Shown here one piece after another: positions 28,357-37,808 of a DNA stretch of 64,000 bases (positions within the stretch are counted from its first letter, which is position 1; the number at the start of each line of letters is the position of its first letter). Under the pieces are notes generated by a model, which did not search any database, was not told the origin of the DNA, and saw only the letters and a program-made list of their open reading frames with translations. Origin of the DNA: an uncultured Pelagibacteraceae bacterium (GTDB lineage: Bacteria > Pseudomonadota > Alphaproteobacteria > Pelagibacterales > Pelagibacteraceae); NCBI GenBank assembly GCA_902554335.1, contig CACDOD010000001.1, positions 1 to 64,000 on the forward strand, read 5' to 3'. The position numbers were made by a program, and so were the translations under genes.

Positions 28357-29236
28357 AGTCTATTTGTTCTGAATCTATAGGAGGTTCTCCTATATCCTCT
28401 GCTTCAATTTGATTTTCATTATCTTGAATATTGCTAGTTTTTTCCATTTTAGTTTTTTGCGCTTCTAAATTTCTTTTTAGGGCTTTATCCAATTTTTTTT
28501 GCGTTTCCTCTAGAGAAGTTCCAAGTACAATATTAAATTCTGATAGCAGACGATCGTATGCTTTTTCAAATAATTGTCTTTCGCTGTAAGACTGATCAAT
28601 CATCAGATCGTCACCCTTATTCAAATCTCTTACAACTTCTGCTAACTCATATATTTTTCCTGAAGAAATTTTACTTTCATATTCTTGTGCTCTTCTACTC
28701 CACATTGATCTTTTAATTTTAGGTTTACCCTTAAGAATACTAATACATTTATTTATTTGATTAACTGTAGCCAGAGGTCTTAAGTGTGATTGTTTATTAA
28801 CAGGGACCATACCTGTTGCTTTATCTTTTTCGAATTTAAGTAAATAACTTTCCACTTCTATTCCTCCAATGCTAATTTTTTTAAATTCAGTTATTTGACC
28901 TACGCCATGTTTTGGATACACAACATACTCTTTAAGCTTATAAATTTTTTTTTCACTATCTTGTTTTTTAATTTTTTTTATTTCAGGTTTTTGCTCATTT
29001 AATTTACTTATCCTAAGTGGCTGATTTTTTTGAGTTTCATTTTTAACAGCGTTTTGAATATTTTTTTTTAAGTAAGTTTTTTGCTTTATAGAAGTTTTTT
29101 TTAATGATTTTATTTTATTATTTTTTTTTAATTTAAGATTTTTTTTATTATCTTTTTTCTTTGTCTTTGTCTTTGTCTTTGTCTTTTTCTTATTAAAGGT
29201 TTTCTTTAAAATATTTTTCAAATTTATTTTCTTCAT
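28355..29236 (-). CDS. carD: CarD-family transcriptional regulator with lysine-rich N-terminal tail
   Basis: 293 residues. About 98-265 is a CarD domain: the RNA-polymerase-interacting Tudor-like part ([31 protein letters not shown]) and a helical DNA-binding part ([17 protein letters not shown], then DLNKGDDLM and [13 protein letters not shown]). CarD stabilises open promoter complexes. The first 97 residues are an extra lysine-rich tail, with 29 Lys in the first 70, including a KTKTKTKTK run encoded by a hexanucleotide repeat. The N-terminus overlaps fdxA by 44 bp; a TTG at 29221 is a possible later start. The C-terminus is acidic. Confidence 0.9.
   Translation of the reverse strand: MKKINLKNILKKTFNKKKTKTKTKTKKKDNKKNLKLKKNNKIKSLKKTSIKQKTYLKKNIQNAVKNETQKNQPLRISKLNEQKPEIKKIKKQDSEKKIYKLKEYVVYPKHGVGQITEFKKISIGGIEVESYLLKFEKDKATGMVPVNKQSHLRPLATVNQINKCISILKGKPKIKRSMWSRRAQEYESKISSGKIYELAEVVRDLNKGDDLMIDQSYSERQLFEKAYDRLLSEFNIVLGTSLEETQKKLDKALKRNLEAQKTKMEKTSNIQDNENQIEAEDIGEPPIDSEQID
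29159..29182. repeat. hexanucleotide microsatellite within carD
   Basis: CTTTGT is repeated four times exactly (29159-29182), followed by a degenerate unit CTTTTT. On the coding strand it gives alternating Lys-Thr. Changes in copy number would keep the frame and alter only the tail length. Confidence 0.9.
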
Positions 29237-29519
29237 TTCTATACTTTTCGTTATCTTTTGGTGGATCTTTTTTTTGAGATATGTTTGGCCATATTTCTGA
29301 ATACTTTTTGTTTAATTCCAACCATTCCTCACTACCTTTTTCTGTATCTGGAACTATAGCATTAATAGGACACTCTGGTTCACAAACGCCACAATCTATA
29401 CACTCATCTGGTTTAATTACAAGCATATTTTTTCCCTCATAAAAACAGTCTACCGGACAAACCTCAACGCAATCCATTAATTTACATTTAATACATTTGT
29501 CGTTAACCAGATACGTCAT
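29193..29519 (-). CDS. fdxA: seven-iron ferredoxin (3Fe-4S/4Fe-4S)
   Basis: A 108-residue FdxA-type ferredoxin. The N-terminal Cys pattern ([21 protein letters not shown]) and second cluster [16 protein letters not shown] are intact. The C-terminal extension ([19 protein letters not shown]) is typical of the alphaproteobacterial FdxA that precedes carD. It overlaps the upstream TerB-like gene by 4 bp and downstream carD by 44 bp. Confidence 0.94.
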   Translation of the reverse strand: MTYLVNDKCIKCKLMDCVEVCPVDCFYEGKNMLVIKPDECIDCGVCEPECPINAIVPDTEKGSEEWLELNKKYSEIWPNISQKKDPPKDNEKYRNEENKFEKYFKENL

Positions 29520-29935
29520 AGATTTTTTTTGATTTTTTCTTTAATAGCACCAACAATTTTATTGTCTAGATATATTAAGCCCGCAAGTCTTCTCATTAAG
29601 CTGGCTTCATACATGTCAGCATTGTTATCCGAATAAATTATGCTCCACAATGCTTCTATTAGTATTATTTTATCATCTTGTTTTAAATTTTTTGCTTCTT
29701 TTGTAAAATCTAAAATCTGATTTGAATTTTTTTCTAAGATCTCTGCTTCATTCATAATATCCAAAATTTTTTTTTCATCTACTCCTAGCTTGACAAGTGT
29801 TTCTTCAATTATCTTTTTTTCTTTAGTAGAATAATTTTCATCAATTTTTGCCGCATGTATTAATAAACATGCTAATGAGGTAACAGACAAAGTATTATTT
29901 GACTCATCTTGATTTTTCTTAAAAAAATTTAACAT
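29516..29935 (-). CDS. TerB-like domain protein
   Basis: A 139-residue all-helical protein of the TerB/co-chaperone-like family. The pattern [23 protein letters not shown] and the second half [29 protein letters not shown] show the two metal-binding acidic repeats of this family (DENYS and DNNAD). Some TerB proteins are linked to tellurite or stress responses; no such context is here. It lies with 1- and 4-bp overlaps between the helicase and fdxA. Confidence 0.8.
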   Translation of the reverse strand: MLNFFKKNQDESNNTLSVTSLACLLIHAAKIDENYSTKEKKIIEETLVKLGVDEKKILDIMNEAEILEKNSNQILDFTKEAKNLKQDDKIILIEALWSIIYSDNNADMYEASLMRRLAGLIYLDNKIVGAIKEKIKKNL

Positions 29936-32415
29936 TATTTTAAATTTAACTCAGCTAGTTTATTAAAAGGATTATCATTTAAGTTAATCTTATTTCTATT
30001 TTTTTTATAGCTTTTTCTCAATGGGGCATATTTAAAGAATATATCGTCGTTTTTTTCAAATATTTTGTAATCCATATGTTTTAACAGTTTTACAAAACTT
30101 TCTTTGTTACAGCCAAGTAAGTTTAGCATTTCAGGAATAAGTTTTATATCTTGATTTTTATTTCGGTTATCTTTATTAGAATTTAAAATCATTATAAACA
30201 ATCTTTCAAGTATATCAATTCTTACAAAGATATTGTTAAATTTTTCGAAACCACATAAAAGCATAAAATCTTTATTTAAACTCTTATTATTATCTAAAAA
30301 ATTTAATCCAAAAATCGGTGGTTCCAACTCATAATACTTTTGATAAAAATTTTTCCATAACATTATCCTAAGAGATACGCAGCTTGGCTTAAAAAGCTTA
30401 TACAAAAAGATATGATATCTTCCAAATTTGACCCCGTTATCTCTTAAAATTTTTCTTTGATCCTGCCCTAATTTTTCTAATATAGTTTTTACTTTCTCTC
30501 TTTTAACAACACCGTTGTTTTCATATAAATTATAAGCCAAGGCTCTGGTTTCAGAATTGTTATCTTTTATGTATTTTAATTGAATTAAATTATCTAGCTC
30601 AAGTTTAATTTTATTTATTATCCATTTTTCTAAAAATAACTTTAATTTATTTCTGTCATTGACCTCAATCATGTCATCTATTATCAAATCTATTTCAGGA
30701 GATAAATAATCCTTTCCCTTTTGAAGTTTTGCTATTGGTGAGTTGCTCCAATAAATTTTAAAATCTTTTCTAATTTCGATTAAATTAGTAGTTATAATTT
30801 GATTAATTCTACTTAAAATTTCGGGCATAACAGTTTGTCTTGCTGCTTTTTTTAGGGATTTAATATCTGCGTCTAAAGCATCAACTTTAAGGTCCAATTC
30901 CAACTTCAATCCGATTAAATTTCCTATAAACTGATCATTAATTTTGACTTTCTTGTTTTCAATGATTTCAGTCTTGAAAGCAATATCTTGTTTCAATCCT
31001 TTTGCTAAAACACTAGCTCTTTTATCAATAAATGTTTTGGTTAATTCTTCATGAAGTCTATCCGAAAGTTTATCTTCTAAAAGTTTAGTTCTTTCTATCC
31101 AATAATCGCTATTTTCAACCCACCTAGACTTGTTTGCGACATACGACCATGTTCTAACATTAGCTATTCTGTTTGATATTGAGTCTACGTTTCCCTCTAT
31201 TTTATTTAAAGATTTAAGTTGCTCTTTAAAATATATACTAGGTATTTTGCCATTATTTCTAGATAAAAAACTAAAAACCTTTTTTACAATTTCCAAATGC
31301 TTGCCATAACTTTTCTTTACAAAATCAGGAATTTGACAACACTCCCACAATAATTTCAGATTTTTTTCATCATCTTTAATTATAATTTCACTTTCGTTGT
31401 TTATTAAATATTTAAGTACTTTTTCATCTTCACATTCATTAATTCTTCTTAACCAACCTTTGCTCGGTTTTTCGTCTAAAGTTGCAATTAAACTTTTTGT
31501 ATTTCTAAAATCTAGATCTGAATTTCTCCAAAATATTAAATTTATTTCCTCAAATTTATGATTTTCAATTAATTCTATATCGTCAGGGTTTATACTTTTT
31601 ACTTCACCTGTTACACCAAAACTACCGTCATTCAAATATCTACCAGCTCTACCAGCAATTTGTCCAATTTCAGCCAGACTCAGTCTTCTTAATTTTTTTC
31701 CATCAAATTTTTTAAGATTTGAAAAATATACATTTTCTAAATCCATATTTATTCCCATTCCTATCGCATCTGTCGCAACTAAGTAATCAACATCACCAGA
31801 TTGATAAAGTTCTACTTGAGAATTTCTAGTTTTTGGGCTTAGCGATCCCATAACGATTGCACAACCACCTTTTTGTCTTCTTAGTAATTCAGCAATTGCA
31901 TAAACTTCTTCAGTTGAAAAACCAATTATTGCACTCTTTCTCTCTATTCTAGAAATTTTTTTGTGTCCCGAAAATGATAGTTTTGAAAATCTCTCTTTAT
32001 TAATAAACTCTATTTTTTCCTTTAAATTAGTTAATATATTTTTCATCGTGTGAGAGCCCATAAACATTGTTTGTCTCTCTCCTCTTAAATTTAGAAGTCT
32101 GTCAGTAAATATATGACCTCTCTCATGATCATTACACATTTGTATCTCATCAATAGCTACAAATTCTAACCTCTTATCAATTGGCATGGACTCTACAGTG
32201 CATAAAAAATATTTGGCATTAGTGGGTATTATTTTTTCTTCACCAGTGATTAGTGCTACCGAGGATGGATCGACTTTATTTATTACTTTATCGTATACTT
32301 CTCGTGCTAATAACCTCAATGGAAAACCTATCATTCCAGATTTAAAAGAAAGCATAGTTTCAATCGCTAAGTAAGTTTTACCTGTATTTGTTGGCCCAAG
32401 TACCGCTGTAATCAT
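29935..32415 (-). CDS. SUV3-like ATP-dependent RNA helicase
   Basis: 826 residues. Walker A GPTNTGKTY is at 7-15, the DExH-like motif is VAIDEIQM near 88, and motif VI is in the QIAGRAGRYLNDG block. The start MITAVLGPTNTGKTYLAIE and the RLLAREVYDK segment are characteristic of the bacterial relatives of mitochondrial SUV3, which unwinds RNA in the degradosome. The C-terminal 450 residues are largely helical and less conserved. It is followed by terB-like, fdxA and carD genes; the helicase-fdxA-carD order is common in alphaproteobacteria. Confidence 0.88.
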   Translation of the reverse strand: MITAVLGPTNTGKTYLAIETMLSFKSGMIGFPLRLLAREVYDKVINKVDPSSVALITGEEKIIPTNAKYFLCTVESMPIDKRLEFVAIDEIQMCNDHERGHIFTDRLLNLRGERQTMFMGSHTMKNILTNLKEKIEFINKERFSKLSFSGHKKISRIERKSAIIGFSTEEVYAIAELLRRQKGGCAIVMGSLSPKTRNSQVELYQSGDVDYLVATDAIGMGINMDLENVYFSNLKKFDGKKLRRLSLAEIGQIAGRAGRYLNDGSFGVTGEVKSINPDDIELIENHKFEEINLIFWRNSDLDFRNTKSLIATLDEKPSKGWLRRINECEDEKVLKYLINNESEIIIKDDEKNLKLLWECCQIPDFVKKSYGKHLEIVKKVFSFLSRNNGKIPSIYFKEQLKSLNKIEGNVDSISNRIANVRTWSYVANKSRWVENSDYWIERTKLLEDKLSDRLHEELTKTFIDKRASVLAKGLKQDIAFKTEIIENKKVKINDQFIGNLIGLKLELDLKVDALDADIKSLKKAARQTVMPEILSRINQIITTNLIEIRKDFKIYWSNSPIAKLQKGKDYLSPEIDLIIDDMIEVNDRNKLKLFLEKWIINKIKLELDNLIQLKYIKDNNSETRALAYNLYENNGVVKREKVKTILEKLGQDQRKILRDNGVKFGRYHIFLYKLFKPSCVSLRIMLWKNFYQKYYELEPPIFGLNFLDNNKSLNKDFMLLCGFEKFNNIFVRIDILERLFIMILNSNKDNRNKNQDIKLIPEMLNLLGCNKESFVKLLKHMDYKIFEKNDDIFFKYAPLRKSYKKNRNKINLNDNPFNKLAELNLK

Positions 32416-32585
32416 TTTTATTTTCTATTTCAACTTTTTGTGTCTATTTTTTTTCTATAACTATATCTAGTATCTCCAAAAGAACAAAAATGGGATAAAA
32501 GGTGTCCGAATCACAATTATAAATGTTCTCATTTAAAATTTTTTTTAATAATAACACTAAAATTAAGAAACCGAAATATTTTTAT

Positions 32586-33008
32586 CTATCCTCCGAAACC
32601 TGCACCTGAGATATTATAATTAAGTATTTTCCAGATGCCAGAGGCAGATGATACTATTTTATTATTTGATTTTAGAATGCAACTTAAAAATACTAAAGAA
32701 TTTGTTTTTTTATCAATTTTAACTGATCCTATTATTTCATCATTTAATTTAGTGGGACTTATAAATTTAATATTAAGGGATATAGTTACACAAGGATTTT
32801 TATTTGCAGAATAATGAGCAGCAGTACCTGCCCCTGCGTCAATGACTGAACAAATATATCCACCGTGTGTAATTTTTGCTTTATTCAAGTGAATTTTTTT
32901 TATTTTTGTTTTAAATTCATACAAATTATTTTTAACTCTACGAAATAAAAGTCCACCGTTATTTTTTAAAAATCCTGGATTTTTACTAATCTGTTTAAAT
33001 CTTTTCAT
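32586..33008 (-). CDS. PaaI-type hot-dog thioesterase
   Basis: About 140 residues from ATG 33008 (MKRFKQISKN). A longer reading to 33152 runs through tRNA-Arg and is rejected. The hot-dog helix has the PaaI-type active-site pattern THGGYICSVIDAGAGTAAH, followed by the long strand SLNIKFISPT. It probably hydrolyses an acyl-CoA; the substrate is unknown. The C-terminal glycine-rich GAGFGG is unusual. It is followed by a 170-bp gap with no recognised feature before the helicase. Confidence 0.85.
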   Translation of the reverse strand: MKRFKQISKNPGFLKNNGGLLFRRVKNNLYEFKTKIKKIHLNKAKITHGGYICSVIDAGAGTAAHYSANKNPCVTISLNIKFISPTKLNDEIIGSVKIDKKTNSLVFLSCILKSNNKIVSSASGIWKILNYNISGAGFGG

Positions 33009-33103
33009 TATAAAATTAACGTTAAAGTTATTATTAATAAAATTATAATTATAAAAAAATAAACAACTGATTTTTGTAAAGATACTTTCACTTAATTCCT
33101 TTC

Positions 33104-33180
33104 TGGTGCGCCTGCTAGGATTTGAACCCAGAACCTCCTGGTCCGTAGCCAAGCGCTCTATCCAGTTGAGCTACAGGCGC
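33104..33180 (-). tRNA. tRNA-Arg (ACG)
   Basis: On the minus strand, the acceptor stem GCGCCTG pairs with CAGGCGC, discriminator A, then encoded CCA. The D-stem is GCTC/GAGC, and the anticodon stem CTTGG/CCAGG encloses CTACGGA, giving anticodon ACG (the first base is normally converted to inosine by TadA). T-loop TTCAAAT. Confidence 0.96.
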
Positions 33181-33292
33181 TCTTTTATTACCAAAGTAGC
33201 TTTTAATGTAATTTTTTTATTTATCAATTACTCTTATTTGAAGATTTAAGGTAATTTTTTAGCAAAATATTTTGTATCCAATTTTTCGCATC

Positions 33293-33315
33293 AAGATCAT
33301 TTTTTGATCTTTTTT
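33293..33315 (+). other. terminator-like hairpin in the aceE upstream region
   Basis: AAGATCA-TTTTT-TGATCTT makes a 7-bp stem with the T-run 33310-33315 immediately after it. No plus-strand gene lies just upstream, so it may be an attenuator of a longer aceE transcript or a chance A/T-rich structure. Confidence 0.35.
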
Positions 33316-33355
33316 GATCCTGAGATATTAAATAGCACCTTATTTTGTTTAAAAT

Positions 33356-33381
33356 ATATCTAATTTGCATATCTAATGTGC
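33356..33381. repeat. 13-bp tandem repeat upstream of aceE
   Basis: ATATCTAATTTGC is followed directly by ATATCTAATGTGC (12 of 13 bases the same), then a third partial ATATAAAT. The repeated TGCATAT element at its joins also occurs in the palindrome upstream of gltD. It lies about 75 bp before the aceE -10. Confidence 0.6.
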
Positions 33382-33454
33382 ATATAAATTATTTAGATTG
33401 TTCAAAATTTGTATTAAATATGGCCAAAAAAATACTTATTTTCTAAAAAGAGCG

Positions 33455-33460
33455 TATAAT
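33455..33460 (+). promoter_or_regulatory. -10 element of the aceE promoter
   Basis: A perfect TATAAT 17 bp before the aceE ATG, with no good -35. The start would be near 33467, leaving a leader of about 11 nt with no ribosome binding site. Confidence 0.5.
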
Positions 33461-33477
33461 AAGAATTTATTGATTCA

Positions 33478-36400
33478 ATGAGCAAACAAATAACAGTCCC
33501 TGATATTGGTGATTTCGAAAATGTAGAGATAATAGAGATTTTGGTAAAACAGGGCGATCAAATAAAAAAAAATGATCCAATAATTACACTTGAGAGTGAT
33601 AAATCAAGCGTGGAGGTCCCATCAACCGAGGAAGGCATAGTAGAAAAAATAAATGTAAAAGTGGGAGACAAAGTTTCAAAAGGAGATGCAATTTTAATCA
33701 TTAATTCTAAAATAGAAGATACAAAATCTGACTTACCTCCTACAACAGAAAAAATAATCCAAGAGGCTGAAAAAAGTCTGGAAGTAGAAAATAATATAGA
33801 ACAGCCCAACATTTCATATCAATCAAAAATAAAAAAAGATGTTGATAGAATTACTATAAATCATACTAATGATATAGATCCTCTAGAAACTAAAGAGTGG
33901 TTAGAGTCTTTAAATGCGGTTGTTGACAATGCAGGTAATGAAAGGGCGCATTTTCTTTTACGACAATTGATTGATCAGTCATATAGGAAAGGATCAAGAA
34001 TTCCGTTCATACAAAACACACCATATATAAATACCATTCCACCCAATGAAGAAGAAAAATCATCAGGAGATCAAAATATTGAAAGAAAAATAAGATCTTT
34101 AATTAGATGGAATGCTGCGGCAATGGTAGTAAGGGCAAACAAAAAATTTCCCGAACTTGGTGGACACATAGGAACATTCGCATCAGCAGCAACATTATAT
34201 GATGTGGGAATGAATCATTTTTGGAGAGCAAAAAATCATCAATTTGGAGGAGATCTTATTTATTTCCAAGGTCATTCTGCTCCTGGAGTATATTCAAGGG
34301 CTTTCTTAGAGGGAAGACTTTCAAAAGAGCAATTGGATAATTTTAGACAAGAGGTAGGACCTAACGGTTTATCTTCATATCCTCATCCATGGTTAATGCA
34401 TAAATTTTGGCAATTCCCAACTGTATCAATGGGCCTTGGTCCTATGTTAGCGATATACCAAGCAAGATTTATGAAATATTTAATTAACAGAGGTTTAATT
34501 AAAGATGAAAATAGAAAAGTTTGGGCTTTCCTAGGTGATGGAGAAATGGATGAACCTGAGTCTTTAGGAGCAATTGCATTAGCATCAAGAGAAAATTTAG
34601 ATAATTTAATATTTGTAATTAATTGTAATTTACAAAGATTAGATGGTCCTGTCCGTGGTAATGGAAAGATAATTCAAGAGTTAGAGGGAAGTTTTAGAGG
34701 TGCAGGGTGGAATGTGCTCAAAGTAATTTGGGGATCATATTGGGATCCACTGTTAGCAAATGACAAAACCGGATTGTTGATAAAAAGAATGAATGAGGCA
34801 GTTGATGGAGAATATCAAGCATTTAAAGCAAAAGGTGGTGCTTACGTAAGAGAAAAGTTCTTTGGAAAATATCCAGAATTATCAAAATTAGTTTCATCAT
34901 ATAGTGATAAAGATATTTGGAGACTAAATAGAGGTGGGCATGATCCACATAAAGTATATGCAGCCTATCATAGCGCAATGGAAAATATTGGAAGTCCAAC
35001 AGTAATAATAACCAAAACTATTAAAGGTTATGGAATGGGCAAATCTGGAGAAAGTATAAATACTACCCATCAACAAAAAAAGCTAGATGTAGATGATTTA
35101 ATGTATTACAGAGATAGGTTTGATGTACCTTTGACAGATGATCAGGTTAAAAATATAGAATATTACAGGCCAAAAGAAAATTCCGAAGAAATTAAATATT
35201 TAAAAGAAAGAAGATTAAAATTAGGGGGCTTTCTTCCGGAAAGATCTACGTTTGCAAAACCAATTAAAGCACCTCCCGAAGATATTTTTGACGTGATGTT
35301 AAAATCAACCGGTGATAAGGAGATGTCAACGACCATGGCTTTAGTAAGAATGTTGACTAATCTTTTAAGAGATAAAAATGTAGCATCGAGATTGGTACCC
35401 ATAATTCCTGATGAAGCTAGAACTTTTGGAATGGAAGGTTTTTTTCAAAAGATTGGTATATATGCCCACGAAGGCCAAAAGTATGAACCCGTAGACTCAG
35501 AACAATTAAGTTCGTACAGGGAGGATAAAAAAGGACAAGTTTTAGAGGAAGGAATTACAGAAGCAGGATCAATGTCTTCATGGATAGCAGCTGGAACATC
35601 TTATACAAACCATGACATAGAAATGATTCCTATTTACCTATTTTATTCAATGTTTGGATTTCAAAGAGTTGGCGATTTTGCTTGGGCTGCTGGAGATAGT
35701 CAGGCAAGAGGTTTTTTAATAGGAGCCACTTCCGGCAGAACAACTCTAGCTGGAGAAGGTTTACAACATCAAGATGGACACAGTCATTTATTATCATCAA
35801 CAATTCCAAATTGTGTTTCTTATGATCCAACATTTGCTTATGAATTAGCAGTAATCTTTAGAGACGGTTTAAAAAGAATGCATGAGAAAAAAGAAAATAT
35901 TTTTTATTACATTACTACAATGAATGAAAATTATACCCATCCAGAAATGCCTAAAGATAGTGAGCAAGGAATACTTAAGGGGATGTATAAAATAAAAGAA
36001 TTTAAAAAACATAAAAAAACAAAAATTCAATTACTCGGTTCAGGAACAATTCTGAGAGAAATGATGAGTGCTGCAGAAATGCTTCAAGAGGAATATCAAA
36101 TTGATAGTGAAGTGTGGAGCGTTACAAGTTTTAGTGAGTTGAGAAAAAATGGAATGGAGACAGAAAGATACAATTTACTGCATCCAGATAAAAAGAGGAA
36201 AAAGTCTTATATTGAAGAATGTTTGGGAGGATCCGAAGGTCCTATTTTGGCGGCTTCAGATTATATGAGATTAAATTCAGATCAAATAAGATCTTATATT
36301 AACAAAAGTTTTTACTCTTTAGGTACAGACGGTTATGGCAGGAGTGATACAAGAAAAAATTTAAGGAAATTTTTTGAAGTAGATAAAAATTATATAACAA

Positions 36401-36513
36401 CATATGCATTGAGTGTTTTAGCAAATGAACAATTGTTATCTTCAAAACATGCTGTTGATGCGATTAAAAAATATAAAATTGATACTGAAAAACCAATACC
36501 TACTAAAGTTTAA
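33478..36513 (+). CDS. aceE: pyruvate dehydrogenase E1 (homodimeric) with fused N-terminal lipoyl domain
   Basis: 1011 residues against about 885 for usual AceE. Residues 1-78 are a complete lipoyl domain with the lipoylated Lys42 in ESDKSSVEVPS, then a charged linker, then from about 131 a full homodimeric E1 (PLETKEWLESL, NERAHFLLRQ). The thiamine diphosphate motif GDGEMDEPES...NCN and the FQGHSAPGVYSRAFLEGRL segment are present. It oxidatively decarboxylates pyruvate and reductively acetylates lipoyl groups. Its stop overlaps the aceF start by 1 bp. The fused lipoyl domain closely resembles that of the neighbouring E2, so it was probably copied from it. Confidence 0.95.
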   Translation: MSKQITVPDIGDFENVEIIEILVKQGDQIKKNDPIITLESDKSSVEVPSTEEGIVEKINVKVGDKVSKGDAILIINSKIEDTKSDLPPTTEKIIQEAEKSLEVENNIEQPNISYQSKIKKDVDRITINHTNDIDPLETKEWLESLNAVVDNAGNERAHFLLRQLIDQSYRKGSRIPFIQNTPYINTIPPNEEEKSSGDQNIERKIRSLIRWNAAAMVVRANKKFPELGGHIGTFASAATLYDVGMNHFWRAKNHQFGGDLIYFQGHSAPGVYSRAFLEGRLSKEQLDNFRQEVGPNGLSSYPHPWLMHKFWQFPTVSMGLGPMLAIYQARFMKYLINRGLIKDENRKVWAFLGDGEMDEPESLGAIALASRENLDNLIFVINCNLQRLDGPVRGNGKIIQELEGSFRGAGWNVLKVIWGSYWDPLLANDKTGLLIKRMNEAVDGEYQAFKAKGGAYVREKFFGKYPELSKLVSSYSDKDIWRLNRGGHDPHKVYAAYHSAMENIGSPTVIITKTIKGYGMGKSGESINTTHQQKKLDVDDLMYYRDRFDVPLTDDQVKNIEYYRPKENSEEIKYLKERRLKLGGFLPERSTFAKPIKAPPEDIFDVMLKSTGDKEMSTTMALVRMLTNLLRDKNVASRLVPIIPDEARTFGMEGFFQKIGIYAHEGQKYEPVDSEQLSSYREDKKGQVLEEGITEAGSMSSWIAAGTSYTNHDIEMIPIYLFYSMFGFQRVGDFAWAAGDSQARGFLIGATSGRTTLAGEGLQHQDGHSHLLSSTIPNCVSYDPTFAYELAVIFRDGLKRMHEKKENIFYYITTMNENYTHPEMPKDSEQGILKGMYKIKEFKKHKKTKIQLLGSGTILREMMSAAEMLQEEYQIDSEVWSVTSFSELRKNGMETERYNLLHPDKKRKKSYIEECLGGSEGPILAASDYMRLNSDQIRSYINKSFYSLGTDGYGRSDTRKNLRKFFEVDKNYITTYALSVLANEQLLSSKHAVDAIKKYKIDTEKPIPTKV

Positions 36514-37790
36514 TGTCTACAATTGATATAAAAGTACCAAATATAGGTGATTTCAAAGATGTAGAAATCATAGAAATACTTGTAAAAAATGGCCAAGAAA
36601 TTAATAAAGGTGACTCAATCATTACTCTAGAGAGCGATAAATCGAGTGTAGAAGTGCCATCAGATCATTCAGGTAAAATATCAAATATAAATGTAAAAGT
36701 AGGTGACAAGGTTTCTGAGGGAGATCTAATTCTTAAGATAGAGTTATTTAAAAAAGAAGATATAAAAATAGATAACGAAGAAATCAATAATACAAAAAAA
36801 ATTAACGAACAAATTGAACCTTTAGAAAAAAAAGAAATGAGTGCTAATTTACAGAATATTAACAAATCAGATAAATTAGCACTAGCCAGTCCAAGAGTGA
36901 GAAAATTTGCAAGAGAACTTGGTGCTGATATAAATAGAATTCCTGGGTCTGAAAAATTTGGAAGAGTTTCAGAAGATGATGTAAAAAGCTTTGTTAAACT
37001 TGATATAAATCAAAAACAACCATCAAACATTAACGATGGGAATCAAAAGCAAAAATTTAAAATTGAATATGACCACGCTGATTTTGGTGAGATTGATGTA
37101 AAGGATATACCAAGAATAAAAAAATTAGCAGCGCCACATCTTGTTAATTCTTTTAACACAATTCCGCATGTTACCCATCATGATGAAATTGATATAACAG
37201 AAATGGAAGAATTTAGAAATTCATTAACAGATCATTATAATGGCGAAAAGTTAAAAATTACTCCATTAGCTTTTATTATGAAAGCTTTAGTAGCAGCTTT
37301 AAAAGAATTCCCATCCTTTAACTCTTCAATTGAAGATATGAGTAGTGGAAAAATTACTTTTAAAAAATATTTCCATATCGGCATAGCTGTAGACACTCCT
37401 AATGGTTTGATGGTTCCAAAAATAAGACAAGTAGACAAAAAAAACATTCAACATTTATCAACCGAATTAAGAGAGGTCGCTCAAAAATGTAGAGATTTAA
37501 AAATTGATAAGAAGGAATTTTATGGTGGATCAATGACAATTTCTAGTCTTGGAGGCATTGGAGGAAGTTTCTTCACACCAATTATAAATTATCCCGAGGT
37601 AGCAATATTAGGAGTGAGTAAATCAAATAAAAAACAAATTTTATATGGAGATCGATTTACATCAAGAACTATACTACCAATTTCTTTGTCCTATGATCAT
37701 AGAATTATTGACGGTGCAGAAGCTGCTAGATTTTGTAATGAGATTAGAGATAATTTAGGTAAAAATTTTGCTTTTAAATTAGCCATATAA
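36513..37790 (+). CDS. aceF: dihydrolipoamide acetyltransferase, E2 of pyruvate dehydrogenase
   Basis: 425 residues: a lipoyl domain at 1-78 (Lys43 in SDKSSVEVPS), a linker, a peripheral subunit-binding domain near 125-165 (ASPRVRKFARELGADINRI) and the catalytic acetyltransferase domain with SYDHRIIDGAEAARF near the end. Only one lipoyl domain is present here, while a second is carried by AceE. The E3 gene (lpd) is not in the window. Confidence 0.95.
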   Translation: MSTIDIKVPNIGDFKDVEIIEILVKNGQEINKGDSIITLESDKSSVEVPSDHSGKISNINVKVGDKVSEGDLILKIELFKKEDIKIDNEEINNTKKINEQIEPLEKKEMSANLQNINKSDKLALASPRVRKFARELGADINRIPGSEKFGRVSEDDVKSFVKLDINQKQPSNINDGNQKQKFKIEYDHADFGEIDVKDIPRIKKLAAPHLVNSFNTIPHVTHHDEIDITEMEEFRNSLTDHYNGEKLKITPLAFIMKALVAALKEFPSFNSSIEDMSSGKITFKKYFHIGIAVDTPNGLMVPKIRQVDKKNIQHLSTELREVAQKCRDLKIDKKEFYGGSMTISSLGGIGGSFFTPIINYPEVAILGVSKSNKKQILYGDRFTSRTILPISLSYDHRIIDGAEAARFCNEIRDNLGKNFAFKLAI

Positions 37791-37808
37791 TTATAAGTTG
37801 CGTCCTAA

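Noticed and set aside
32470..32535. 21-codon open frame on the minus strand in the gap before the helicase gene
   Set aside because: No ribosome site, no motif and no terminator, unlike the Lys/Arg microprotein.
33009..33152. N-terminal extension of the thioesterase
   Set aside because: It reads through tRNA-Arg; ATG 33008 gives a normal hot-dog protein.
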